Source of the DNA: an uncultured Capnocytophaga sp.
GTDB lineage: Bacteria > Bacteroidota > Bacteroidia > Flavobacteriales > Flavobacteriaceae
Length of the DNA stretch: 6,376 bases
Direction: 5' to 3'
NCBI RefSeq assembly: GCF_938029845.1
Contig: NZ_CALHGG010000130.1
Span: forward strand, 1 to 6,376
Part shown: positions 1 through 5,495 of the stretch, in pieces
How positions within the stretch are numbered: position 1 is the stretch's first letter
Layout of the letters: each line of letters starts with the position of its first letter
Position numbers and translations under genes: made by a program
The notes under the pieces: model-generated
Database searches by the model: none
Told to the model about the DNA's origin: nothing
The model's input: only the letters and a program-made list of their open reading frames with translations

Positions 1-103
1 CTTGTTGATATCCTTTTGTAAAAGAAAAAACTTCAAAAGAGGAAAGCAACGGCAGTCCTACTGTTGCCAATCCTGTTTTCTTGATAAATTCCAATCGTTT
101 CAT
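1..103 (-). CDS. N-terminal fragment of an exported protein (truncated by window edge)
   Basis: Reading the minus strand from the ATG at 103-101 gives 34 open codons that run off the left edge. The residues are MKRLEFIKKTGLATVGLPLL followed by SSFEVFSFTKGYQQ. A short basic start with R-L-E-F-I-K-K and then a modest hydrophobic stretch resembles the Tat signals of Bacteroidota periplasmic enzymes (consensus R-R-x-F-I/L-K), but the second Arg is replaced by Leu, so export could be through Sec or Tat. A canonical promoter lies about 40 bp upstream (144-175, minus), which supports this start. The mature domain is outside the window, so the family cannot be named; many Bacteroidota oxidoreductases, phosphatases and hydrolases begin this way. 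It is transcribed divergently from the gamma-glutamyltransferase gene. Confidence 0.7.
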   Translation of the reverse strand, partial: MKRLEFIKKTGLATVGLPLLSSFEVFSFTKGYQQ

Positions 104-143
104 AAGTGCTTAGTTTATTCTTGCAAGTTGTTTTTCGTTTGGA

Positions 144-175
144 CAAATGTATAAAATATTACTTAAACGAGCAAA
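144..175 (-). promoter_or_regulatory. Bacteroidota-type promoter of the leftward truncated gene
   Basis: On the minus strand TACATTTG (151 to 144) matches the Bacteroidota -7 consensus TAnnTTTG exactly. A TTTG (175 to 172) sits 20 bp upstream as the -33 element. The start codon at 103 follows roughly 40 bp downstream, so the leader is short, about 35 nt. Confidence 0.65.
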
Positions 176-192
176 CTTTCAAAAAAAATACT

Positions 193-200
193 TATATTTG
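193..200 (+). promoter_or_regulatory. -7 element of the gamma-glutamyltransferase promoter
   Basis: TATATTTG matches TAnnTTTG exactly and lies 28 bp before the ATG at 229, giving a leader of about 20-25 nt. No TTTG or TTG is found at the expected -33 position (around 169-173), where the sequence is GAGCAAAC. The promoter may therefore be weak or need an activator. That same stretch carries the -33 element of the opposing promoter on the minus strand. Confidence 0.55.
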
Positions 201-228
201 CGACAACTAAATAAATATACAAAAATAT

Positions 229-1938
229 ATGGTAAGAAAAACCCTTTCACTATTAGGAGTATTTATTCTCCTTCTGGTAAGTGCTTGTTCAGCACCCAAG
301 AAAACAGCTTATGGCCATACCAAAGGCGTACTCGCTAAGCATGGTATGGTAGTGAGTGCCAAGGAAGAGGCCTCTCAGATTGGTCTCTCTATCCTTAAAA
401 AAGGAGGAAATGCCTTTGATGCCATGGTAGCTACCGAACTAGCATTGGCAGTGGCTTACCCTAATGCAGGAAATATCGGTGGAGGTGGCTTTATGGTCTA
501 TCGCTTAGCCAATGGTGAAAAAGGTGCCTTGGACTACCGTGAAAAAGCTCCTAGTAAGGCACACCGTGATATGTACTTGGACGCCAATGGAAAAGTGATT
601 CCTGACAAAAGTACCCTAGGTGCCTTGGCTATAGGCGTACCTGGGACTATTGATGCGCTCTTTGAAGTACATAAGAAATTCGGCAAGCTCCCTATTGCTG
701 ACCTTTTCCAACCTGCTATTGATCTGGCTCGTAATGGAGTGGTTATCACACCCCTACAAGCTGATTTCTACATGGGGAAAAACCTTGCTGAGATTAAAAA
801 GGCTAACAACTATACCACTATCTTCGAAAACGGCTGGAAAGCTGGCGAACGCTTTAAGTATGAAGAACTTGCCCAAACCTTGGAACGTATCCGTGACAAT
901 GGACGTGCTGAGTTCTACGAAGGGGAAACAGCCCGACGTATCGTGGATTATGTACAAGAATTAGGAGGTATCCTCTCCCTTGAGGACCTAAAAAACTACC
1001 ACTCTCAGTGGCGTACTCCTATTACTTTCAATTACAAGAATTACACTATCTCCTCCATGCCACTCCCTTCCAGTGGTGGAATCTGTATCGCACAGATACT
1101 CAAGTCGGTAGAGCCTTATAAGATAGGACAATACGCTCACAATGGCGAGCAATATGTACAGCTATTGGTGGAGGCAGAGCGCCGTGCTTATGCCGATAGG
1201 GCTTATTTCTTAGGCGATCCTGATTTTGTAAAAGTTCCTACCGAAACCCTCCTCTCCCCTGACTATCTAAAGGAGCGTATGCGCTCTTTCTCTTGGGATA
1301 GAGCAAGCAAGTCCAGCGAGATTGCCCATGGCAAGGTGGTAGGCTATGAGAGTGATGAGACTACCCACTACTCTATCGTGGATAGCGAGGGCAATGCTGT
1401 AGCAGTGACCACCACCCTCAACACCAATTATGGTTCCAAAGTATATGTAAAGGGCGGTGGTTTCTTCCTCAATAACCAAATGGACGATTTCAGTATCAAG
1501 CCAGGCGAACCTAACACCTACGGACTTGTAGGCTCTGAAAAGAATGCCATTGCACCGAACAAACGTATGCTTAGCTCCATGTCACCTACCATAGTAGAGG
1601 AAAATGGCAAGCTCCGCATGGTTATTGGTACCCCTGGAGGCTCCACTATCATTACCTCCGTGCTCCAATGTATGCTCAATGTATTTGAATATGGCATGAC
1701 TATGCAGGAGTCCGTAAGCAAACCTCGTTTCCACCACCAATGGTTACCCGATGATGTGATGTTCGAACCCAAAGGATTTGATCCTGCCGTTATTGCCAAG
1801 CTAAAGGCAAAAGGCTATGTCCCCAAGGAAGAAAATTTTGTCATCATCGGTCGTGTAGATGCCATTTTGGTTGAGAAAGATGGTACCTTAGAAGGTGGTG
1901 CAGACCCGCGTGGAGACGATGTAGCAGCAGGTTACTAA
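229..1938 (+). CDS. ggt: Gamma-glutamyltransferase / glutathione hydrolase lipoprotein
   Basis: This enzyme cleaves the gamma-glutamyl bond of glutathione and related compounds, releasing or transferring glutamate and leaving Cys-Gly. The 569 residues cover the whole family fold. Residues 1-20 form a lipoprotein signal with lipobox VSAC (Cys20). The following residues, SAPKK, lack the acidic surface-export signal described for Capnocytophaga, so a periplasm-facing anchor is more likely. GNIGGGGF (81-88) and DYREKAP (Arg104, equivalent to E. coli Arg114, substrate carboxylate) lie in the large subunit. TTHYS at 378-382 holds the nucleophile and autocleavage site Thr378, giving a small subunit of 192 residues. 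Asn398, Gln417, Asp420, Tyr431 (lid loop), Ser449-Ser450 (oxyanion hole) and Gly470-Gly471 all match E. coli positions at a constant offset of 13. The last residues, DDVAAGY, are the usual family end. The ATG at 229 is chosen because it yields the lipoprotein signal; only A/T-rich sequence precedes it. No convincing terminator follows, so transcripts may run on toward the receptor gene. Confidence 0.96.
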   Translation: MVRKTLSLLGVFILLLVSACSAPKKTAYGHTKGVLAKHGMVVSAKEEASQIGLSILKKGGNAFDAMVATELALAVAYPNAGNIGGGGFMVYRLANGEKGALDYREKAPSKAHRDMYLDANGKVIPDKSTLGALAIGVPGTIDALFEVHKKFGKLPIADLFQPAIDLARNGVVITPLQADFYMGKNLAEIKKANNYTTIFENGWKAGERFKYEELAQTLERIRDNGRAEFYEGETARRIVDYVQELGGILSLEDLKNYHSQWRTPITFNYKNYTISSMPLPSSGGICIAQILKSVEPYKIGQYAHNGEQYVQLLVEAERRAYADRAYFLGDPDFVKVPTETLLSPDYLKERMRSFSWDRASKSSEIAHGKVVGYESDETTHYSIVDSEGNAVAVTTTLNTNYGSKVYVKGGGFFLNNQMDDFSIKPGEPNTYGLVGSEKNAIAPNKRMLSSMSPTIVEENGKLRMVIGTPGGSTIITSVLQCMLNVFEYGMTMQESVSKPRFHHQWLPDDVMFEPKGFDPAVIAKLKAKGYVPKEENFVIIGRVDAILVEKDGTLEGGADPRGDDVAAGY

Positions 1939-1979
1939 ACTACAAAAATATATAAAAGCAAAAAAAAATATGTTTTTTG

Positions 1980-2010
1980 TTTGGTAATTAAAAATTTTTT
2001 TCTAACTTTG
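1980..2010 (+). promoter_or_regulatory. Consensus Bacteroidota promoter for the leader and TonB receptor
   Basis: TTTG at 1980-1983, a 19-bp spacer, and TAACTTTG at 2003-2010 match both elements of the Bacteroidota housekeeping promoter. Transcription would begin about 2014-2018. It is the best-matching promoter in the window, and it reads into a leader that contains a predicted attenuator rather than directly into a gene. Confidence 0.75.
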
Positions 2011-2021
2011 TCCCCGAATTA

Positions 2022-2072
2022 ATGAAGAGTGCAAACAGCAAATATATGACTGGATATGTAGGTGAAGAGTAA
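2022..2072 (+). CDS. Possible 16-codon leader ORF (uncertain)
   Basis: ATG at 2022 opens a frame encoding MKSANSKYMTGYVGEE and stopping at TAA 2070-2072. It begins only a few nucleotides after the predicted transcription start, so it would have almost no 5' leader. It has no recognisable motif, and ORFs this short occur by chance, so real translation is doubtful. It is recorded because it is the first ATG on the predicted transcript and lies upstream of a second short ORF with regulatory features. Confidence 0.2.
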   Translation: MKSANSKYMTGYVGEE

Positions 2073-2105
2073 TTAATAATCAACCATTGATAATTAACCA
2101 TTAAA

Positions 2106-2159
2106 ATGATTTTTATTCAAAGAAATAACATGATGTGTTGCCTAATGCCTTACCCCTAG
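2106..2159 (+). CDS. Putative Met/Cys-rich attenuator leader peptide (17 aa)
   Basis: The frame from ATG 2106 to TAG 2157-2159 encodes MIFIQRNNMMCCLMPYP. Consecutive Met-Met-Cys-Cys codons (2130-2141) and another Met at 2145 are unusual for so short a peptide and are where ribosomes would stall if charged tRNA-Met or tRNA-Cys were scarce. The start is preceded by AATTAACCATTAA, a 13-mer repeated with one change before the TonB receptor start, which suggests both are real initiation regions. The Met/Cys codons lie in the left arm of hairpin 2118-2181, and the stop codon lies just before its right arm; this is the spacing needed for trp-type attenuation. The peptide probably has no function beyond being translated. 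The reading is inferred from layout; no homolog can be checked here. Confidence 0.6.
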   Translation: MIFIQRNNMMCCLMPYP

Positions 2160-2181
2160 TAAGACATCATGATTTCTTTTG
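2118..2181 (+). promoter_or_regulatory. Attenuator hairpin 1:2, whose right arm can also act as antiterminator
   Basis: The left arm (2118-2140) and right arm (2160-2181) pair in two runs: 2119-2126 with 2172-2179, and 2129-2136 with 2164-2171. A two-base bulge (2127-2128) separates the runs, one G-G mismatch follows, and about 20 nt of loop remain. The left arm lies inside the 17-codon ORF. The right arm can instead pair with the left arm of the downstream palindrome: 2164-2170 with 2213-2219, plus a U-rich run (2173-2180) with the A-rich run at about 2202-2209, separated by a small internal loop. That alternative would prevent terminator formation. Confidence 0.6.
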
Positions 2182-2198
2182 CCCATAGTTTAAAATCC

Positions 2199-2240
2199 TA
2201 AAAAAGAAAGTAATGATGTACATCATTACTTTCTTTTTTA
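2199..2240 (+). terminator. Intrinsic terminator / attenuator stem 3:4 (42-bp perfect palindrome)
   Basis: Positions 2199-2219 are the exact reverse complement of 2220-2240, centred on TGTACA, so RNA would fold into a stem of about 19 bp closed by a tetraloop, with six U residues (2234-2239) ending the right arm. It lies 84 bp before the receptor start and downstream of the only consensus promoter for that gene, so it would block receptor expression unless bypassed. It could also end transcripts reading through from ggt. Because the arms begin with six A and end with six T, it could terminate in both directions. Confidence 0.75.
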
Positions 2241-2294
2241 TTACTCAGTCTCCAAAAATCCATAGTAAGAAAAAAAGAAGCTTTAACAATAGAC

Positions 2295-2323
2295 AATTAA
2301 CCGTTAACAATTAAAATTAAAAA
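2295..2323 (+). promoter_or_regulatory. A/T-rich translation initiation region of the TonB receptor
   Basis: There is no Shine-Dalgarno before ATG 2324; the region is A/T-rich, as is usual in Bacteroidota. AATTAACCGTTAA (2295-2307) matches AATTAACCATTAA (2092-2104), found just before the 17-codon leader ORF, at 12 of 13 positions. The shared motif may reflect a common initiation signal, or only the low complexity of such spacers. Confidence 0.35.
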
Positions 2324-5269
2324 ATGAAACTAAAACCCTTCCTCAGCCTCCTTGCCTTTCTTGTGGTAAGTATTGCAGGCGCACAAACCCTCAAAGGAAA
2401 AGTTATTGACGACCAAAACGAACCTCTCTTGGGCGTTACTATCTTGGTCAAAGAAGTACCCAACAAAGGGGCTACCACCAACGAAAAAGGGGAATTTAGC
2501 ATCAATGTGACTCCTAATCAGACCCTTGTGTTCTCCTATATTGGTTTCCAAAGCAAGGAAATCAAGGTAGGTAAGCAGAAGAATTTGGTAGTCACCCTCA
2601 TAGGTGAAGCGGAAGAACTCCCCGAGTTATTGGTTGTAGGCTCCCGTGCAGGAGGGCGTACGAAAATTGACAGCCCTGTCCCTGTAGATGTCTTCGATGT
2701 GGCTAAAACTAGCAAGACACAACCACAGGTGAACCTTAACCAGATTCTCAATAGCATTGCCCCCTCTTTTACCTCTACCACTCAAGTAGTTTCTGATGGT
2801 TCCGACCACCTAGATCCTGCCCAATTGCGTGGCTTAGGCCCTGACCAAACGCTCGTATTGCTCAACGGAAAGCGCCGCCACACCTCCGCCTTTATCAATG
2901 TAAATGGTACTCCTGGGCGTGGTACCGTAGGGACTGACCTGAACACCATTCCCTCCTTTGCCCTCTCCAAAATAGAGGTGTTGCGCGATGGTGCTTCTGC
3001 TCAATATGGCTCCGATGCTATCGCTGGGGTGATGAACCTTGAACTTAAGAAGGACAAAGGACTCTCTGCCCAAGTAAGCTATGGCGGACACCTAACCCCT
3101 ACCGCTAACGACCATCGTGGTAATTTCGATGGCGGACAAGGACAATTGGATATCAACTATGGTACCGAATTGGGCAAAAAGGGAGGTTTTCTGAATTTTA
3201 CCTTCTCCGCTCAGTTCCGTGACAAGACTCACCGTGCAGGTACCTTTGACGGAGAGATATTCAACGCCTACAACGCTATAGAACGCCGCGCCCTCAACCA
3301 TGGGGATAATCTTTCCCACTATTTTAGCAATATCAATGTAAATGCTGACCCACGCCTATTGGGGCTTATCAAGGGATATGCAGGAGAAGTGGACTATTTT
3401 GATAGTAGTTATCTCGCTCAGATACAAAGCGCTAACTCTATAGCCGACTTACAACCTATTCTCAAAAAAGACTTTACCGAGCAGGAACTTGCCTATCGTG
3501 GTCTTAACCGCAAGGACTATAACATGCATGTAGGACAATCCAGCCTCTTGGGTACTCAATTCTTCGTCAATGCTGCCTTCCCTGTCTCTGATAATTGGGA
3601 AATCTATGCCTTTGGCGGACAGAGCTACCGCTATGGAGAGGCAGGAGGTTTCTTCCGCCGTCCTAACCAAGCACGTACCTTCACAGGACTATACCCCAAT
3701 GGCTACTTACCTCAAATCACTACCGATATACAGGACTCCTCTATCTCGGCAGGTATCCGAGGGGAAGCAGGTAAGTGGCACCTTGACTTAAGTAATACCT
3801 TTGGTCGCAACGAATTTGCTTATACGATCAAGAATACAGGCAATACCAGCTTGCGCTTTGCCTCTCCTGATTATTTTGATGCAGGAAAGTTGCGTTTTGC
3901 ACAGAATACAATCAACTTAGATCTCTCTCGTCCTGTTGAGCTGTTCCACAAGTCCAATATATCTTTTGGGTTAGAACAACGCCATGAGTCTTATAGTACC
4001 GTCGCAGGAGCTGAAAACTCTTATGCTACCTATGATATTACAGGGGGCGTACTTCCTCTAAGTGCTCCTGCCTCACAGAAGGTTACGGATTTCTTTGGCA
4101 ATGCCCTCCCTGGAGGGGCTCAAGTACTCCCTGGTTTTAGAGAGGAAAGCGCCCTTACCAAAACCCGCAATGTATGGGCTGGTTATGGAGAGTTCGAAAC
4201 CGATATTACCCAATGGCTATTGGCTAATGCAGCGATGCGTTACGAACATTATTCTGACTTTGGAAATACCTTCAACTACAAGCTCGCCACTCGTGTAAAA
4301 CTCTTTCCTCATGTGAATCTCCGTGCGGCTGCCTCCACCGGATTCCGTGCCCCCTCTATCCACCAGTTGTATTACACCAATATCAACACCTTACAGATCA
4401 ATGGGGTATTACAGGAAACAGGAACTTTCAACAACATCTCCCGTGCAGCAGAACTCTTTGGGATAGAGAAGTTACAAGAAGAAAAATCTAAATCACTCAG
4501 TGCCGGTTTTGCTGTCAAAATCCCCAAGGCAGGCCTTTCCCTTAGTGCCGATGCTTACTTTATCCGTGTAGACGATCGTATTATCCTCACCGAGGCGTTT
4601 ACTCGCCCTGCAGGAAACAGCCCTGCCGAGAATGAACTCAAGCAGATTTTTGACCAAGCCAATGTAAGTACTGTACAATTCTTCTCCAATGCGGTAGATG
4701 TAGAAACCAAAGGAATAGATGTGGTAGTAAGTCACTCCCTACAAGCGGATAAGTTCACCCTAAACAATGATTTTGCTTTCAACCTTACCCAAACCCGTAA
4801 GGTAGGAGACATACACACCCCAAGAGCTATCAAAGCTGCAGGATTGGAAGAAAAATTCTTCTCCGAACGCTCTCGTGTACTCTTGGAAGAGGTAATTCCT
4901 CGCTTCAAGGCGACCCTTTCCCACAACCTTACCATAGGCAAATGGAATGGCTACTTACGCAATACTTACTATGGAAAGGCAACAGGTCCTGATGTTATAG
5001 CTGCTGACAAGCGTATAGGTGATTTCGTATTCGATGAGCGTGGACACCAAGTAATTCGTGGCAAAGTGATCACTGACCTATCGGTAGCTTACAACTTTAC
5101 CCCTAAGACTTCTCTTACTCTTGGTGTAAATAATCTTTTTGACCTTTACCCAGAGAAGAACGTCAAGGCCAATAACAATAATGACCAATTTGTCTATTCT
5201 CGCGCCACTTCCCAATTTGGATTAAATGGTCGCTATGTATTCCTTCGTGCTACTTTCAATGTGTTTTAG
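2324..5269 (+). CDS. TonB-dependent outer-membrane receptor with carboxypeptidase-regulatory-like domain
   Basis: This is an active-transport porin of the outer membrane, energised by TonB-ExbBD. Residues 1-20 are a Sec signal peptide (cleavage AGA|QT). Residues 22-94 form a carboxypeptidase-D-regulatory-like beta-sandwich (GKVIDDQNEPLLGVTILVK, then TTNEKGEF and FSYIGFQ). ELLVVGSR at 101-108 is in the place of a TonB box. The plug spans about 116-241, with LRGLGPDQTLVLLNGKRRH (168-186) and IEVLRDGASAQYGSDAIAG (217-235). The rest is the 22-strand barrel, with GFRAPS, the late LGVNNLFDLYP and a final Phe as the assembly signal. At 981 residues it is complete. No susD-like gene follows, so it is not a SusCD glycan pair; the substrate cannot be read from sequence. 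The Met/Cys leader and attenuator upstream, and the gamma-glutamyltransferase neighbour, suggest a sulfur-containing ligand (inference). A siderophore, cofactor or peptide remains possible. Confidence 0.93.
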   Translation: MKLKPFLSLLAFLVVSIAGAQTLKGKVIDDQNEPLLGVTILVKEVPNKGATTNEKGEFSINVTPNQTLVFSYIGFQSKEIKVGKQKNLVVTLIGEAEELPELLVVGSRAGGRTKIDSPVPVDVFDVAKTSKTQPQVNLNQILNSIAPSFTSTTQVVSDGSDHLDPAQLRGLGPDQTLVLLNGKRRHTSAFINVNGTPGRGTVGTDLNTIPSFALSKIEVLRDGASAQYGSDAIAGVMNLELKKDKGLSAQVSYGGHLTPTANDHRGNFDGGQGQLDINYGTELGKKGGFLNFTFSAQFRDKTHRAGTFDGEIFNAYNAIERRALNHGDNLSHYFSNINVNADPRLLGLIKGYAGEVDYFDSSYLAQIQSANSIADLQPILKKDFTEQELAYRGLNRKDYNMHVGQSSLLGTQFFVNAAFPVSDNWEIYAFGGQSYRYGEAGGFFRRPNQARTFTGLYPNGYLPQITTDIQDSSISAGIRGEAGKWHLDLSNTFGRNEFAYTIKNTGNTSLRFASPDYFDAGKLRFAQNTINLDLSRPVELFHKSNISFGLEQRHESYSTVAGAENSYATYDITGGVLPLSAPASQKVTDFFGNALPGGAQVLPGFREESALTKTRNVWAGYGEFETDITQWLLANAAMRYEHYSDFGNTFNYKLATRVKLFPHVNLRAAASTGFRAPSIHQLYYTNINTLQINGVLQETGTFNNISRAAELFGIEKLQEEKSKSLSAGFAVKIPKAGLSLSADAYFIRVDDRIILTEAFTRPAGNSPAENELKQIFDQANVSTVQFFSNAVDVETKGIDVVVSHSLQADKFTLNNDFAFNLTQTRKVGDIHTPRAIKAAGLEEKFFSERSRVLLEEVIPRFKATLSHNLTIGKWNGYLRNTYYGKATGPDVIAADKRIGDFVFDERGHQVIRGKVITDLSVAYNFTPKTSLTLGVNNLFDLYPEKNVKANNNNDQFVYSRATSQFGLNGRYVFLRATFNVF

Positions 5270-5374
5270 GAAAGTGAATAACAAAGACAGCGTTTTGTAA
5301 GAAAGGCAATTTGCCTATAAAATAACGTGAGTTCGATATAACGAAAACCATAATATAATAATAGACCCAAAAGC

Positions 5375-5413
5375 AGAGAGGCTACCTCAAAAAGGTAGCC
5401 TCTCTTTATTTAT
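5375..5413 (+). terminator. Rho-independent terminator of the TonB receptor
   Basis: AGAGAGGCTACCT (5375-5387) pairs perfectly with AGGTAGCCTCTCT (5393-5405), giving a 13-bp stem with a 5-nt CAAAA loop followed by TTATTTATT. It lies 105 bp after the receptor stop; the intervening sequence (5270-5374) holds nothing else convincing. It also lies beyond the end of the convergent minus-strand gene. On that strand only a short TTTT follows the stem (after GC), so it may serve both genes but is best suited to the plus strand. Confidence 0.88.
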
Positions 5414-5464
5414 TAGATCTTCTAAGTATGTATCATCAATATTATGTAATTAGCTCATAATAGT

Positions 5465-5495
5465 CTAACCACTAACAACTAATCACTAACCACTA
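5465..5495 (-). repeat. Degenerate 7-bp tandem repeat with staggered stop codons
   Basis: Four heptamers in a row (CTAACCA, CTAACAA, CTAATCA, CTAACCA) end in the CTA that is the complement of the stop codon of the minus-strand gene. Read on the minus strand, each unit contributes a TAG, and because 7 is not a multiple of 3 these TAGs fall in all three frames directly after the natural stop. Confidence 0.7.

Larger units (their letters stand above)
1939..2323 (+). other. 385-bp non-coding region carrying promoter, leader ORFs and attenuator
   Basis: The stretch between the ggt stop and the receptor start is strongly A/T-rich. It contains, in order, a consensus promoter (1980-2010), a 16-codon ORF (2022-2072), a 17-codon Met/Cys ORF (2106-2159), a hairpin overlapping that ORF (2118-2181), a perfect palindrome with a T-run (2199-2240), and an A-rich translation initiation region (2295-2323). 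No further TAnnTTTG is seen between the palindrome and the receptor ATG, so receptor transcripts apparently start near 2016 and must pass the palindrome. The expected 5' leader is about 305 nt. Confidence 0.75.

Noticed and set aside
147..338. 63-codon plus-strand frame overlapping the ggt start
   Set aside because: It begins inside the divergent promoter elements and runs out of frame into the ggt signal peptide; its product has no sensible composition or motif.
1959..2001. A/T-only hairpins and T-runs after ggt as a terminator
   Set aside because: The possible stems are runs of A with runs of T, without GC pairs, and they overlap the receptor promoter. They are too weak to call a terminator.
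2016..2323. Metabolite riboswitch (cobalamin, SAM or similar) in the receptor leader
   Set aside because: I see no conserved cobalamin-box or other aptamer-like core; the pairing is fully explained by two related hairpins and a leader ORF.
2324..5269. SusC of a SusCD glycan-uptake locus
   Set aside because: No SusD-like lipoprotein follows; a terminator and a convergent unrelated gene come next. The plug motifs fit stand-alone TonB-dependent receptors.
5311..5325. Small inverted repeat GGCAATTTGCC after the receptor gene
   Set aside because: The stem is about five base pairs with almost no loop; it is not a plausible stable hairpin, and a much stronger terminator follows at 5375.
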